Notes: generated by a model not told the origin, from the letters alone. DNA of 64,000 nt from Rhodanobacter sp. C03 (GCF_002001175.1 NZ_MUNT01000001.1:620001-684000); one strand, 5' to 3'; counted from the stretch's first letter, positions 1 to 9,260 are shown. Numbers and translations: made by a program.

Positions 1-586
1 GTGGCAGGGAATAGCTGAAGTTGCCGGCCGTTTTCGCCGACAACACGAAGAACATCCCGAGCGCGCTTTCGACCACCGAGAACAGCGAGATCATCAATTC
101 GTTGCCGGTCGCCTGAAGCACGGCATCGTGAAAGCTGAGATCTGCCACGGCCCACTCTTCAGGGTCACGGGCCGCCTCCATTTTTCGGTAGGCAAGCTCC
201 ACGTTGGACAGTTGAGTCGCGGTACGGCGGCGTGCTGCCGCGGCCGCTGCCGCCGGCTCGATGATTTCGCGCATCTCCACCAGTTTTTCGATGAAGTCGT
301 CGGTCGGCATCGAGGCGCAACGCCAGGAAAGGACGTCCGCATCCAGCTGATTCCAGAAGTGCGTCGCACGTACGCGGGTACCCACGCGCGGGCGCGACTC
401 GATCAAGCCCTTGGCAGACAGGACTTTCAAGGCTTCGCGCAGGGCCGTGCGGCTGACATCCATGCTTTCGGCCAGAGCCTCCTCGCGCGGCAAGATATCG
501 CCCGGACGCAAGTCACCGATAACAATCCGCTTGCCCAACTCACGGATCACATGGCCGTGCAGATTGCGTGCATCCGTCGCTTTCAT
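1..586 (-). CDS. FadR-family GntR transcriptional regulator (partial, runs off left edge)
   Basis: DNA-binding repressor or activator of the GntR superfamily, FadR/FCD branch. The 195 visible codons start at an ATG (586-584) reading MKATDARNLHGHVIREL. Residues about 10-75 form the winged helix-turn-helix, with the typical stretch SRTALREALKVLSAKGLIES and the wing RPRVGTRV. From about residue 95 comes the helical FCD effector domain, including the family-typical DLSFHDAVLQATGN. The C-terminus lies outside the window. It is divergent from the TonB receptor and secreted GH63 gene, so it probably controls them and itself; two candidate operators are listed separately. The effector cannot be read from sequence; the family usually binds carboxylic acids such as sugar acids, lactate or fatty acyl-CoA. 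Confidence 0.9.
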   Translation of the reverse strand, partial: MKATDARNLHGHVIRELGKRIVIGDLRPGDILPREEALAESMDVSRTALREALKVLSAKGLIESRPRVGTRVRATHFWNQLDADVLSWRCASMPTDDFIEKLVEMREIIEPAAAAAAARRRTATQLSNVELAYRKMEAARDPEEWAVADLSFHDAVLQATGNELMISLFSVVESALGMFFVLSAKTAGNFSYSLP

Positions 587-668
587 TTTTCAGCTTCTCT
601 CCGCGGTAAGGGCGCTTTCAGCGTTGTCAGGCAAGCACGGCATGTTGCAGTGCGGTAGCGCCTGGAAC

Positions 669-679
669 TGATCATACAA
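669..679 (-). promoter_or_regulatory. Candidate FadR-type operator at the gntR promoter
   Basis: On the plus strand this reads TGATCATACAA, which fits the FadR-subfamily consensus TNGTNNNACNA with one mismatch. On the minus strand a -10-like TATATT (684-679) abuts it, so a bound protein would cover the start of gntR transcription. It agrees at 9 of 11 positions with the site at 960-970. Autoregulation is an inference. Confidence 0.5.
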
Positions 680-952
680 ATATACCGTGGGAAGTCTGCG
701 CGGCACGCATATATATCCGGCGGCCTCGGGTTGAAATTCAACCGCAGCAGCGCGCTTCTCTAACCGCCGGCACCTTGTTGCTGGCCACGTCCGCGCCTTG
801 CTTTGAGCCAGCCATCGACCATGCCCGGCGCTTGCCGGCCGGTGGTGACATCGCTGCTGCGCCCGTCCCTGCCTACCTGTCGAATCGCCATCCGGCGGGC
901 CGCGTCCCATGGCGTGCGGTTAGGCGCGTCTTCGTCACGTCTATCCGTCTTT

Positions 953-970
953 TATACTATGGTAGTACAA
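953..970 (+). promoter_or_regulatory. -10 element and FadR-type operator of the TonB receptor gene
   Basis: TATACT at 953-958 matches the sigma-70 -10 consensus at 5 of 6 positions; no good -35 is visible. One base later TGGTAGTACAA (960-970) matches TNGTNNNACNA exactly, placing an operator over the expected start point near 965. This is the layout expected for repression by the divergent GntR protein. Confidence 0.6.
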
Positions 971-1144
971 ATTGAGTTTTCTGGGCTAGGATGCGTTCTC
1001 GACGCTGCCCGGCTTGTGGCAGGGACCGCGGCGAAGGAACGAAACAGCTTCAAACACCGAATGGACCTGGCCACGCGCAGGCGCAACGGCATCGAGTCCA
1101 GCCAAATAACTATTGATCCATATGTTTCGGGGAGGAGATTCATC

Positions 1145-3706
1145 ATGAGAAATTGCACGCAGATCAATCGACGGGCTCTAAGCGTTGCCATCGGCGTCAT
1201 GCTGGCGACCGGTGCTGCCCAGGCCCAAGAGTCCCAGTCCACGGCGTCCCAGGCTACGCCATCGCAGGTCGCGCCATCGACCGAGCACGGCAAGCAGAAA
1301 CCCGCTGAAGCGACATCGGCGCAGACGCTCAACACCGTCGTGGTCACCGGCAACTCCGCCTTTGGTGGCATCAAGAAGATCGATGCCAGCTACTCGGTCA
1401 CCACGGCGACCAGCGAGCAGATCAGGGAGCTCAACCCGGTCAGCACGGCCGACCTTTTGAAGATGTCGCCCGGCGTGTATCCGGAATCGTCCGGCGGCGA
1501 GACCGGCGCGAACATCGAGGTCGCCGGCTTCCCATCCGACAGTGGCGCCCCTTTCGTGACGCTGCAGATGAACGGCTCGCCGCTGTTCCCCAAGTGGGAC
1601 TATTTCACCGACGCGATGTTCCGCCTCGACGACACCATCGATCGCGTCGAAGCCGTGCAGGGCGGCACCTCGGTGCTGTACGGCAACGGCCAGCCCGGCC
1701 TGATCGCCAATTTCATTCTGAAGGAAGGTTCCTCGACGCCTGGTGGCGACATCGGCGTGACCTACGGCTCGGAAGGCATGGAGCGGCTGGACGGCTTCTA
1801 CGGCTTCCCGATCGGCGGCAAGGACAGCGGCTGGTACGGCAGCGTGGGTGGCTTCTGGCGCAAGTCGGACGGTGTGCGCGATCCGCAGTTCGCCTCGGAC
1901 AAGGGCGGTCAGCTCACCGCCACGCTCAGCCACGATCTGGAACACGGTTCGCTGATGTTCTACGCGCGTGACCTGAAGGACAAGAACCAGTGGGTTACCG
2001 ACACGCCGATCTACAACCCGTCCGCGGGCAAGTTCTCGCCCTATCCGGGTTTCAGCCCGCTCACCGGCACCTTCGGCAGCAACGCCGATCGCTACCAGTT
2101 CCTGCAGACCACGCCCTGCTTCACCAGCGGCTGTACGCCTGGCGGGCAAAACATCGACATGGCCAACGGCCAGGGCGGTGACATGCACGTGGTCGGCGCC
2201 AACCTCGATCTGGAGTTCGACAATGGCTGGTCGCTCTCCGACAAGGCCATCCTCGTCGGCGGCAGCATGGACACCACGGCGTTCTACAGCACCGGCGCCA
2301 ACCCGACCTCGCTGGGCGAGTTCATCACCGGTTCCGTCGCCGACTTCGGCCTGCCGTCCGGCGGCACCGCCACGGCGGTCTACACCAACAACGGCCAGCC
2401 GGCGGACTTGAACCAGAACGTCTCGGTGCAGAACCCGGAGTACATCCACAAGCGCATCCACTCGCTCAGCAACGAGTTCCGGCTGAGCAAGGAAATTTTC
2501 GACGGCAACACGCTGACCTTCGGCAACTACACCGCGGTGTACGGCATGGACCACTCCGAAGCCGACGGCCTCAACATGCTGTTGCAGGCGAAGAACAATC
2601 CGACCCCGATCGCGGTGGACTACACCGAGGGCGGCAACGTCTACCAGCTCACCGACAAGCAGGGCCTGTTCTGGGCCACCGGCCCGGCGTCGTGGATGGC
2701 GTTCAACGAGGATTGGCACGCCACCACCACGGCGTTCTACCTCGCCGACGAGTGGACGGTGGGCAAGTGGCGCTTCGACGGCGGCGTGCGCTGGCAGCAT
2801 GACAACATCGGCGGCAACTTCCAGAACACCGCGTCGGGCGACCTCGACGCCAACCCGAACACCGTCTACAACAACAACGCCGAATACCTGATCGACAGCT
2901 GGACCCATTACGGCCAGAACCGTGGCGCGGCGTCGTGGACACTGGGCGCCAACTACAAGCTGGCCGACAACATGAGCATGTACGCCCGCGTCAACAACGG
3001 CGCGTTCCTGCCCAGCTTCGACGACATCGTGAACCTCGGCAATCCGCCGACCGAGCACATCCACAACTACGAGATGGGCTTCAAGTACCAGGCACCGTGG
3101 ATCTACGCGGATATCAGTGCGTACCATCGCCAGTTCATCGGCGTGCCGTACTCCATCCAGCTGAGTACGGGGCTGGTCAGCCTCGTCTACGGTTCGATGA
3201 CCAATGGCGTCAACGCACAGGTGATGCTCAAGCCGTTCGAGCGCTTCTCCGTTGCGCTCAGCGGCAACTACATGCACGGCCATTACAACCGTTACGCGGG
3301 CTGCGTGACGTATCAGGCGCAGGACGGCAGTTTCCTGTGCAGCAGCATCGCCGGCATGACGGTAGATCGCCAGCCCGAGATCCAGTACCGCGTGACGCCA
3401 GCCTACGAAGTGCCAACCAGCTGGGGCAGCCTGAAGTTCTGGGCCACCTACGAGCACATCGGCAACCGCTTCAGCGACCAGCTGATGCAGCAGCCGATGG
3501 GCAGCTATTACGATGTGAGCTTCGGTGCCAACGCCAACATCGGCCAGAACTGGATGCTGAGTCTGCGCGGCACCAACGTCACCAACCAGATTGGCATCAC
3601 CGAGGGCAATGCCCGCCTGTTCGGCTTTGCCAGCAGCGGCGGGGTGATTCTCGCCCGCTCGATCGAGGGGCGTGAAGTCAACTTCCAGGTCAAGTACAAG
3701 TTCTAA
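1145..3706 (+). CDS. TonB-dependent outer-membrane receptor
   Basis: Outer-membrane gated channel of 853 residues that takes up a ligand using TonB-ExbBD energy. The ATG at 1145 is preceded by a strong ribosome site (GGGGAGGAG, 1129-1138) and starts a signal peptide, MRNCTQINRRALSVAIGVML, with a cut after AQA near residue 27. A TonB-box-like stretch (TLNTVVVTG) precedes the plug domain, which carries RVEAVQGGTSVLYGNGQPG, a motif resembling siderophore receptors. The remainder is the beta-barrel, ending in VNFQVKYKF with a terminal Phe as usual for outer-membrane proteins. Two cysteine pairs lie in predicted loops. The next gene, 108 bp downstream, is a secreted glycosidase and a GntR gene is divergent, so an oligosaccharide or glycoside ligand is more likely than iron, but this is inference. 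Confidence 0.9.
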   Translation: MRNCTQINRRALSVAIGVMLATGAAQAQESQSTASQATPSQVAPSTEHGKQKPAEATSAQTLNTVVVTGNSAFGGIKKIDASYSVTTATSEQIRELNPVSTADLLKMSPGVYPESSGGETGANIEVAGFPSDSGAPFVTLQMNGSPLFPKWDYFTDAMFRLDDTIDRVEAVQGGTSVLYGNGQPGLIANFILKEGSSTPGGDIGVTYGSEGMERLDGFYGFPIGGKDSGWYGSVGGFWRKSDGVRDPQFASDKGGQLTATLSHDLEHGSLMFYARDLKDKNQWVTDTPIYNPSAGKFSPYPGFSPLTGTFGSNADRYQFLQTTPCFTSGCTPGGQNIDMANGQGGDMHVVGANLDLEFDNGWSLSDKAILVGGSMDTTAFYSTGANPTSLGEFITGSVADFGLPSGGTATAVYTNNGQPADLNQNVSVQNPEYIHKRIHSLSNEFRLSKEIFDGNTLTFGNYTAVYGMDHSEADGLNMLLQAKNNPTPIAVDYTEGGNVYQLTDKQGLFWATGPASWMAFNEDWHATTTAFYLADEWTVGKWRFDGGVRWQHDNIGGNFQNTASGDLDANPNTVYNNNAEYLIDSWTHYGQNRGAASWTLGANYKLADNMSMYARVNNGAFLPSFDDIVNLGNPPTEHIHNYEMGFKYQAPWIYADISAYHRQFIGVPYSIQLSTGLVSLVYGSMTNGVNAQVMLKPFERFSVALSGNYMHGHYNRYAGCVTYQAQDGSFLCSSIAGMTVDRQPEIQYRVTPAYEVPTSWGSLKFWATYEHIGNRFSDQLMQQPMGSYYDVSFGANANIGQNWMLSLRGTNVTNQIGITEGNARLFGFASSGGVILARSIEGREVNFQVKYKF

Positions 3707-3814
3707 AATCCTAGGGAACGAAACCGTTGCCATCCGGGAACCTGCGTCGCGTCGGCTGCTTCCGTGGCCGACGCGGCCTCCTCACCAGCGGTCCGCGCGA
3801 AGGAACGATACGTC

Positions 3815-5842
3815 ATGCGTCCACCCATCAAACTCCTGATCGTTGCTGCGACTATCGCGGTCTTTAATCTTGGCGGCGGGGGCGCGCGGGCTGAGCCAGT
3901 CGTCAATCAGGCCGATGCCGCTACAAGCTATCTCGATGTGCTCGACCTGCATGGTGCACCGCAGACGCCAACGGATCGAAGCTTCAACATCTTTTTTGAC
4001 GCCGGTTCGTGGCATGGCTACAGCCTGCCTGTTGCCGGTGATCTGGCAACCGGATTTTCCGGCCCCTTCGTGCACAGTCTTGGCAATGGCCAATGGATCG
4101 GTGCGCGCTTCGCCCAGGTGGCATTACGGGATGCCACCAATAACCAGAACATCGCCCTGAACCCGGTCGATAGCCACGCTGCACCGGGCTATCTGGTACG
4201 CCAGTTTTCCGGCCCGGACTTGACGGTGCGTGAGACCTTTTTCTTTGCCGATTCCTGGCATGCCCTGGTGCGGATCGAGCTGACCGCGACAACAGCGCAG
4301 GACGTGGATCTTTCCGTTGCCGGGCGCGTGATGCCCCAGCAGCAGGCCGGGCTGGTCAAGGACGGCGATACGGTGGCGCAAACCTTCGCCAACTCGAACT
4401 CGAAGCTGACCACGCGGCTTCATGCTGACGGCACTCCCACTTACCGGGTCACGCTGTCGGGAGCCGACTACCGCATCGCGTTGGACCAGCCCCTGCATCT
4501 GAAGCCGAATCAGACGGCAACGGTCTTTGTCGAGCAGACCCTGGTTTACGACGTCCATGCCGACCAGCCAACGCCGGTCGATGTCGCTTCGGCCTGGACG
4601 CAAAATCGCGCGCGCTGGGACAACTATCTGAAGTCCGTGACATCAAGCCACCTTGCCGGTATTCCCGACGAGGTCGCACGACGGGTTTCCGTCAAGGCCA
4701 TGCTGACCCTTCTGGGGAACTGGCGAGCGCCGCGTGGCGACCTGCATCACGACGGTGTCGTCCCTTCGTATTCCAATCCCGATTTCAACGGATTCTGGTC
4801 CTGGGATTCGTGGAAGCACGCGGCGGCACTGGCGCAATTCGCGCCCCAACTCGCGCGCGATCAGATGCGCGCGATGTTCGACTACCAGGCCGCCGACGGC
4901 ATGGTTCCGGACTGCATCTACCTCGACAGGGCAGGCAACAACTGGCGCGACACCAAGCCGCCGCTGGCGGTGTGGGCGACGCTGGAAATCTATCGTGCTA
5001 CCGGCGACAAGGCCTTTCTGGCCGAGATGTACGACAAGCTGGTGCGCTATCACCGCTGGTGGTTCACGGCGCGCGATCACGATCACGACGGTCTGGCCGA
5101 ATATGGTTCGACCGACGGCAGCAAGGTCGCCGCGAAGTGGGAAAGCGGCATGGACAACGGCGTCCGCTTCGATGCCATCAGCATGCTGAAGAATGGTGAG
5201 GGCGCCTGGTCGATGGATCAGGCGTCGGCCGATCTCAATGCCTACCTGTACAAGGAAAAACTGGATCTGGCGCAGGTCGCGGCCATCCTCGGCAAGACCC
5301 AGGATCACGCACAGTGGCTGAAAGAGGCCGCGACGATGAAGACCGTTGTTCAGACACGCATGTTCGACAAGACGCGCGGTTACTTCTTCGATATCAAACT
5401 GGGCAGCGGCGATCCCGTGCGCGTTTATGGTTCGGAAGGCTGGACGGCGCTGTGGGCTGGCGTGGCGACTCCCGATCAGGCCAAGTCGGTGATCCGGATC
5501 ATGCTGGACCCGAACAAGTTCGCCACCTTCATGCCGTTCCCAACACTCGCCGCCGACGACCCGCACTTTTCACCGATCAAGGGTTATTGGCGTGGTCCGG
5601 TATGGCTCGATCAAGCCTATTTCGGGGTCGAGGCTCTCCGGCGCTATGGCTACGACCGGCAGGCCGACGCCATGGCACGCCGTCTGGTACTCAACGCCAA
5701 GGGCCTGACGCAGCAGGCCCCCGTGTATGAGAACTACGACCCGTTGACCGGCCAGGGCTATCAATCAGCCAATTTCAGCTGGTCCGCCGCCAGCTATCTA
5801 TTGCTGCTGCAGAAGCGGACGGATGACCACCACGCGCGGTGA
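3815..5842 (+). CDS. Secreted GH63 (YgjK-like) alpha-glycosidase
   Basis: Glycoside hydrolase of 675 residues resembling E. coli YgjK (GH63, an inverting alpha-glucosidase). The chosen ATG follows AAGGA (3800-3804) and starts a signal peptide (MRPPIKLLIVAATIAVFNL, cut near ARA-EP), so the enzyme should act in the periplasm or outside. An N-terminal beta-rich domain spans about residues 30-260, followed by the (alpha/alpha)6 barrel with GFWSWDSWKHA and GYWRGPVWLDQAYFG. Likely catalytic acids are Asp near residue 447 (ESGMDNGVRFD) and Glu near 639 (ENYDPLTG), by analogy with YgjK. It lies downstream of the TonB receptor and probably trims the imported glycan. The exact linkage is unknown; a mannosylglycerate or glucosylglycerate type activity of the related MGH1-like group cannot be excluded. 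Confidence 0.85.
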   Translation: MRPPIKLLIVAATIAVFNLGGGGARAEPVVNQADAATSYLDVLDLHGAPQTPTDRSFNIFFDAGSWHGYSLPVAGDLATGFSGPFVHSLGNGQWIGARFAQVALRDATNNQNIALNPVDSHAAPGYLVRQFSGPDLTVRETFFFADSWHALVRIELTATTAQDVDLSVAGRVMPQQQAGLVKDGDTVAQTFANSNSKLTTRLHADGTPTYRVTLSGADYRIALDQPLHLKPNQTATVFVEQTLVYDVHADQPTPVDVASAWTQNRARWDNYLKSVTSSHLAGIPDEVARRVSVKAMLTLLGNWRAPRGDLHHDGVVPSYSNPDFNGFWSWDSWKHAAALAQFAPQLARDQMRAMFDYQAADGMVPDCIYLDRAGNNWRDTKPPLAVWATLEIYRATGDKAFLAEMYDKLVRYHRWWFTARDHDHDGLAEYGSTDGSKVAAKWESGMDNGVRFDAISMLKNGEGAWSMDQASADLNAYLYKEKLDLAQVAAILGKTQDHAQWLKEAATMKTVVQTRMFDKTRGYFFDIKLGSGDPVRVYGSEGWTALWAGVATPDQAKSVIRIMLDPNKFATFMPFPTLAADDPHFSPIKGYWRGPVWLDQAYFGVEALRRYGYDRQADAMARRLVLNAKGLTQQAPVYENYDPLTGQGYQSANFSWSAASYLLLLQKRTDDHHAR

Positions 5843-5907
5843 TCGCGCTTGTTCGCCAGCGTCGCCCCGGAGCCGCTCTGGTACGGATTTGATGGGTAGT
5901 CAAACGA

Positions 5908-5935
5908 AAGGCGGCAGTCGCAGGACTGCCGCCTT
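5908..5935. terminator. Bidirectional terminator between GH63 and M1 peptidase genes
   Basis: A perfect 12-bp inverted repeat (5908-5919 with 5924-5935, 4-nt loop), GC-rich, lying between two convergent genes. Confidence 0.75.
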
Positions 5936-5972
5936 CTCGTGTGCCGACAAGTAGCGGCGCGCGATCAGTCGC

Positions 5973-7955
5973 TCACGGCATGCTGATCGTGTTGTTGCTG
6001 CGATCGATGTCCGGCAGTACATGCATGGGATCGATGCTGATCGATTTCACCTTGTGCGTGCCGTCCACATGGATCACGTAGCTGCGGTGCTGCTGCCAGG
6101 TTTCCCACGGCACGCGGACGTCTTGCTTGCTGCCGTCGTCGTAGAGCACTTCGAGCGTGGCGGGCAGCACCAGCTGGTCGAGATTGGCTACGGTGACGTC
6201 GATGCCCTTGCGGTAGTCGCCATCGGTATACGTGGCCTGCTGCACGGCCAGGTCCAGTGTCCAGTCGTGCTCGTACCAGCCGCGCCAGAACCAGCCCAGA
6301 TCCTCGCCGGTTTCGCTTTCCATGAAGCGGAAGAAATCCGAGGGGCTGGGATGCTTGTACGCCCAGGTGGCGATGTACTTGCGAAACGCCGGGTCGAAGC
6401 GTTCCGGCCCGATGATCTGCTCGCGCAGCAGCACCATGCCGAACGCGCCCTTGAAGTAGGTGATCGGGTGGCGATATTTCTCCGCCACCATGTCGGCGCC
6501 GATCAGCAACGGCGGGGCTTGCCGATCCAGCATCACCTTTGCCATCTGGTCGGCCGGGCTGCCGCTGCCGGGGGCGTACTCGCTGTCTCGCTTGGGCGCG
6601 TATTCGCCGTGGTTGAAGGCGTCCGCCTCGTAGACATCGATGAAGGTGTTGAAGCCTTCGTCCATCCACGCATCGCGACGCTCGTTGCTGCCCACGATCA
6701 TCGGGAACCAGCTGTGCCCGATCTCGTGTGCGATCAGGCCATGCAGGTCGCTGCCCCTGGAGTGTTTGGAGTCGAAGGTGATGCCGGGGTATTCCATGCC
6801 GCCGGCGGTGCCGGCCTCGTTGATCGCCACCGGCCACGGATACGAATACCACTGTTTCGAGAAGTACTCGGTCGAGGCCTTGAGGTATTCGGTGGCGCGA
6901 CCCCAGGCGGCAGCGCCGGCGCTCTCGACCGGATACGCCGACATCGCCAGCGCCGTCCTGCCTTCGGGCAGGTTGATCCGCGCGGCATCCCACACGTACG
7001 CCTTCGAGGCCCCGAATGCGACGTCGCGCGTGTTGTGCATGCGGTAGTGCCAAGTCAGCGTGCCACCCTGCTGCGGACGGCTGGACGGCTGGGTGACTTC
7101 CTCCGCGCTGCGGATCATCACGGTGCTGTCGCTGTGCCGCGCCTGTTCCAGCCGCTGCTGCTCGGTCTTCGTCAGCACCTCGGCCGGATTCAGCAGTTCA
7201 CCGGAGCCGACCACGATCATGTCCGAGGGCACGGTGACCGAATAATCGAAATCACCGTATTCCAGATAGAACTCGCTGTTGAGATAGGGCGCGGTATCCC
7301 ATCCGCGCAGATCGTCGTAAACGCAGAGCCGCGGATACCACTGCGCGATCTCGAAGATCTCGCCGTTCTTGCTGGAGTTGACGTCGGTGCGGCCGCCGAA
7401 CTCGCCAGGCACCGTGTAGCTCCATGCGATATGCACGCGCAGGCTGCCGCCGTTGCCTTTCAGCGCCTCAGGCAGTTGTACCTGCATGCGGGTGTCGGAA
7501 GCCGCCCATTTCACGGCCTGCTGATGGCCGTGTGTGTCTTCCACTTCGACCGAGGCGATGGTGTAGCCGTCGGTGAATTCCTTCGGGAAACGTCCAGTGA
7601 ATGCGCCGCGCGCATCCTTGCGATAGCGATTCTGATCCAGCTGAAGCCACAACACGTCGAGTGAGTCCGGGCTGTGGTTGGTGTAACTGATCACTTCGCT
7701 GCCACTGAGCTTGCGACTGGCCGGGTCGAGTGTGGCCTTGATCTGGTAATCGGCATGGTTCTGCCAGAACAGCGGGCCGGGCCTGCCGCTGGCCGAGCGA
7801 TAGGCGTTCGCCGACTGCGGGTAGACGTAGGGCGCAAAGGTCTGCAGTGGATCGAAGCGTGAGGCGGTGCCGGCATCCGCGGCATGTACGGGCAATGCCG
7901 CTGTGGAAAGCAGCGACAGGCAGGCAGCGAAGCATGGGAGCGTGAGGTTTTTCAT
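5973..7955 (-). CDS. Secreted M1-family (aminopeptidase N-like) zinc metallopeptidase
   Basis: Gluzincin peptidase of 660 residues. It begins with a signal peptide (MKNLTLPCFAACLSLLSTAA, cut near VHA-AD), so it is exported. The central part holds the substrate-binding loop GGMEYPG, the zinc motif HEIGHSWFP and, 18 residues further on, the third zinc ligand in DEGFNTF. The N-terminal 300 residues are the beta-rich M1 N-domain. The C-terminal end is shorter than in E. coli PepN (about 870 residues), as usual for the smaller secreted M1 peptidases of this order. It starts 78 bp downstream of the AGE-family gene on the same strand, so it may be the last member of the sugar operon or have its own promoter; no obvious promoter is seen in the gap. 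Confidence 0.9.
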   Translation of the reverse strand: MKNLTLPCFAACLSLLSTAALPVHAADAGTASRFDPLQTFAPYVYPQSANAYRSASGRPGPLFWQNHADYQIKATLDPASRKLSGSEVISYTNHSPDSLDVLWLQLDQNRYRKDARGAFTGRFPKEFTDGYTIASVEVEDTHGHQQAVKWAASDTRMQVQLPEALKGNGGSLRVHIAWSYTVPGEFGGRTDVNSSKNGEIFEIAQWYPRLCVYDDLRGWDTAPYLNSEFYLEYGDFDYSVTVPSDMIVVGSGELLNPAEVLTKTEQQRLEQARHSDSTVMIRSAEEVTQPSSRPQQGGTLTWHYRMHNTRDVAFGASKAYVWDAARINLPEGRTALAMSAYPVESAGAAAWGRATEYLKASTEYFSKQWYSYPWPVAINEAGTAGGMEYPGITFDSKHSRGSDLHGLIAHEIGHSWFPMIVGSNERRDAWMDEGFNTFIDVYEADAFNHGEYAPKRDSEYAPGSGSPADQMAKVMLDRQAPPLLIGADMVAEKYRHPITYFKGAFGMVLLREQIIGPERFDPAFRKYIATWAYKHPSPSDFFRFMESETGEDLGWFWRGWYEHDWTLDLAVQQATYTDGDYRKGIDVTVANLDQLVLPATLEVLYDDGSKQDVRVPWETWQQHRSYVIHVDGTHKVKSISIDPMHVLPDIDRSNNTISMP

Positions 7956-8033
7956 GCATCAGTTCCAGGGGATGGAGGTGCTTGCGGCATCAGGTATGCG
8001 GTGGAGAAAAGAGTGGCGGCGCGTTCCGCTGGA

Positions 8034-9260
8034 TCAGTGCGGCGGCAACACATGCAGCAATTCGTAGCACGCGCCCATGGTGTGGTAGTCGGTCTTGCCG
8101 GCGGGGCTTTTCTCGTCGTCGATCTTGCGGTTGGTGCGGGTGAGGATGCGGTACCACGCGCCGTAGCGGTGATCGACGAAATGCTGCCACGCGTACGCCC
8201 ACAGTTTCCCGTACCAGTCGTCATAGGCGGCCAGGCCGGTACGAGCATGCAGCAGGGCGGCGGCGACCAGTGATTCGGCTTGTACCCAGAAATACTTGTC
8301 GTCGTCGCACACGCTGCCGTCCGGTGCGAAGCCGTAGCAGATGCCACCGTGCTGGTTGTCCCAGGCACGTGCCAGCGCGGTGTCGAACAATTGCTTCGCG
8401 GTCGGTAACAGCCAGTTTTCCTCGCGACCGCGTTCGAGCAGCAGCGGTTCCAGGATCAGCAGCAGCTTGGCCCATTCGGTCTGGTGGCCGGGCTGGAAAC
8501 CCCACGGGCGGAACAGGTGCTTCGGATCATCGCGGTGGTAGTCCCAGTCGATGTTCCAGTCGCGGTCGTAATGCTCCCACACCAGTCCACCAGTCTGGGC
8601 GGTTTGACCGCGGGTCATGTGATCGGCAAGCGTGAGCGCGCGTTCCAGATAACGCGGTTCGTCGCTGGCCTGGTAAGCCGCCAGCATCGCCTCGCACATG
8701 TGCATGTTTGCGTTCTGCCCACGGTAGTCGCTGAACTGCCAGTTGGCATCGGCTTCATCGCGGTACAGCCCGGCGGGCGCATCCCAGTAGCGCTGTTCCA
8801 GCAATTGCCAGGTCTCGTCCATCCACGCGGCGGCTTCGGCGATGCCGGCCTTGTAGGCGGTGGCGTAGGCGAGCAGCACAAAGGCCACGCCATAGGCATG
8901 GTTGGTACGGTCTTCCGGCTGGCCGTCGCGGATCGTCCAGGCATAGCCGCTGCTGTGCGGGTCGCGATGAACCTCGCGCAGGTAATGCAGGCCATGCCGC
9001 ACGGCGTCGAGATACTCGCGATTGAGGGAATCCGACGTGTCGAGTTCGATCGCAGCCATCGCGTAGTTGAAGACGAAGCGTGTGCTGCTGACCAGGTGAC
9101 GATGCTGGCGATCGTAGATCGTGCCGTCGTCCTTGAAGTAGTGGAAGAAGCCGCCGGCCAGATCGATCGCACGCGGGTGATAGAACGCCATCGTCTGCGC
9201 GATATGGCTGCGCAGGAATACGGCGGAGTGGAAGTCAGGCATGCTCGGCGACGTGTTCAT
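8034..9260 (-). CDS. AGE-family sugar epimerase/isomerase, probably D-mannose isomerase
   Basis: Cytoplasmic enzyme of 408 residues in the N-acylglucosamine 2-epimerase superfamily, an (alpha/alpha)6 barrel. Family-typical blocks are RHLVSSTRFVFNYAMA near residues 54-69, then NHAYGVAFVLLAYA, NANMHMCEAMLAAY, HQTEWAKLL and KYFWVQAESLVAAALL. No signal peptide is present. The ATG overlaps the fructokinase stop as ATGA, so the two are translationally coupled. The superfamily contains N-acylglucosamine, cellobiose and mannose 2-epimerases and mannose isomerase (mannose to fructose). The partner fructokinase and the divergent alpha-mannosidase favour mannose isomerase; this is a context inference. 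Confidence 0.85.
   Translation of the reverse strand: MNTSPSMPDFHSAVFLRSHIAQTMAFYHPRAIDLAGGFFHYFKDDGTIYDRQHRHLVSSTRFVFNYAMAAIELDTSDSLNREYLDAVRHGLHYLREVHRDPHSSGYAWTIRDGQPEDRTNHAYGVAFVLLAYATAYKAGIAEAAAWMDETWQLLEQRYWDAPAGLYRDEADANWQFSDYRGQNANMHMCEAMLAAYQASDEPRYLERALTLADHMTRGQTAQTGGLVWEHYDRDWNIDWDYHRDDPKHLFRPWGFQPGHQTEWAKLLLILEPLLLERGREENWLLPTAKQLFDTALARAWDNQHGGICYGFAPDGSVCDDDKYFWVQAESLVAAALLHARTGLAAYDDWYGKLWAYAWQHFVDHRYGAWYRILTRTNRKIDDEKSPAGKTDYHTMGACYELLHVLPPH

Larger units (their letters stand above)
587..1144. promoter_or_regulatory. Divergent control region between GntR gene and TonB receptor
   Basis: A 558-bp gap with no convincing gene. It holds two matching operator-like sites (669-679 and 960-970), each directly downstream of a -10-like hexamer, one facing each gene. 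The receptor mRNA would have a leader of about 180 nt (roughly 965-1144) ending in a strong Shine-Dalgarno sequence at 1129-1138. An upstream extension of the receptor reading frame to 803 is open, but it lacks a signal peptide and crosses the proposed promoter. Confidence 0.6.

Noticed and set aside
803-1144. Upstream extension of the TonB receptor frame
   Set aside because: Adds 114 residues without a signal peptide, crosses the proposed promoter and operator, and ATG 1145 has a strong ribosome site and a proper signal peptide.
1145-3706. Calling the TonB receptor a siderophore receptor
   Set aside because: Plug resembles that group, but no iron-uptake gene or Fur-like box was seen and neighbours are carbohydrate genes.
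1178-3733. Long open frame (851 codons) on the minus strand across the TonB receptor
   Set aside because: Its translation is low-complexity Val/Ala/Arg/His-rich with no domain, and it is the mirror of a clearly real receptor; a high-GC artefact.
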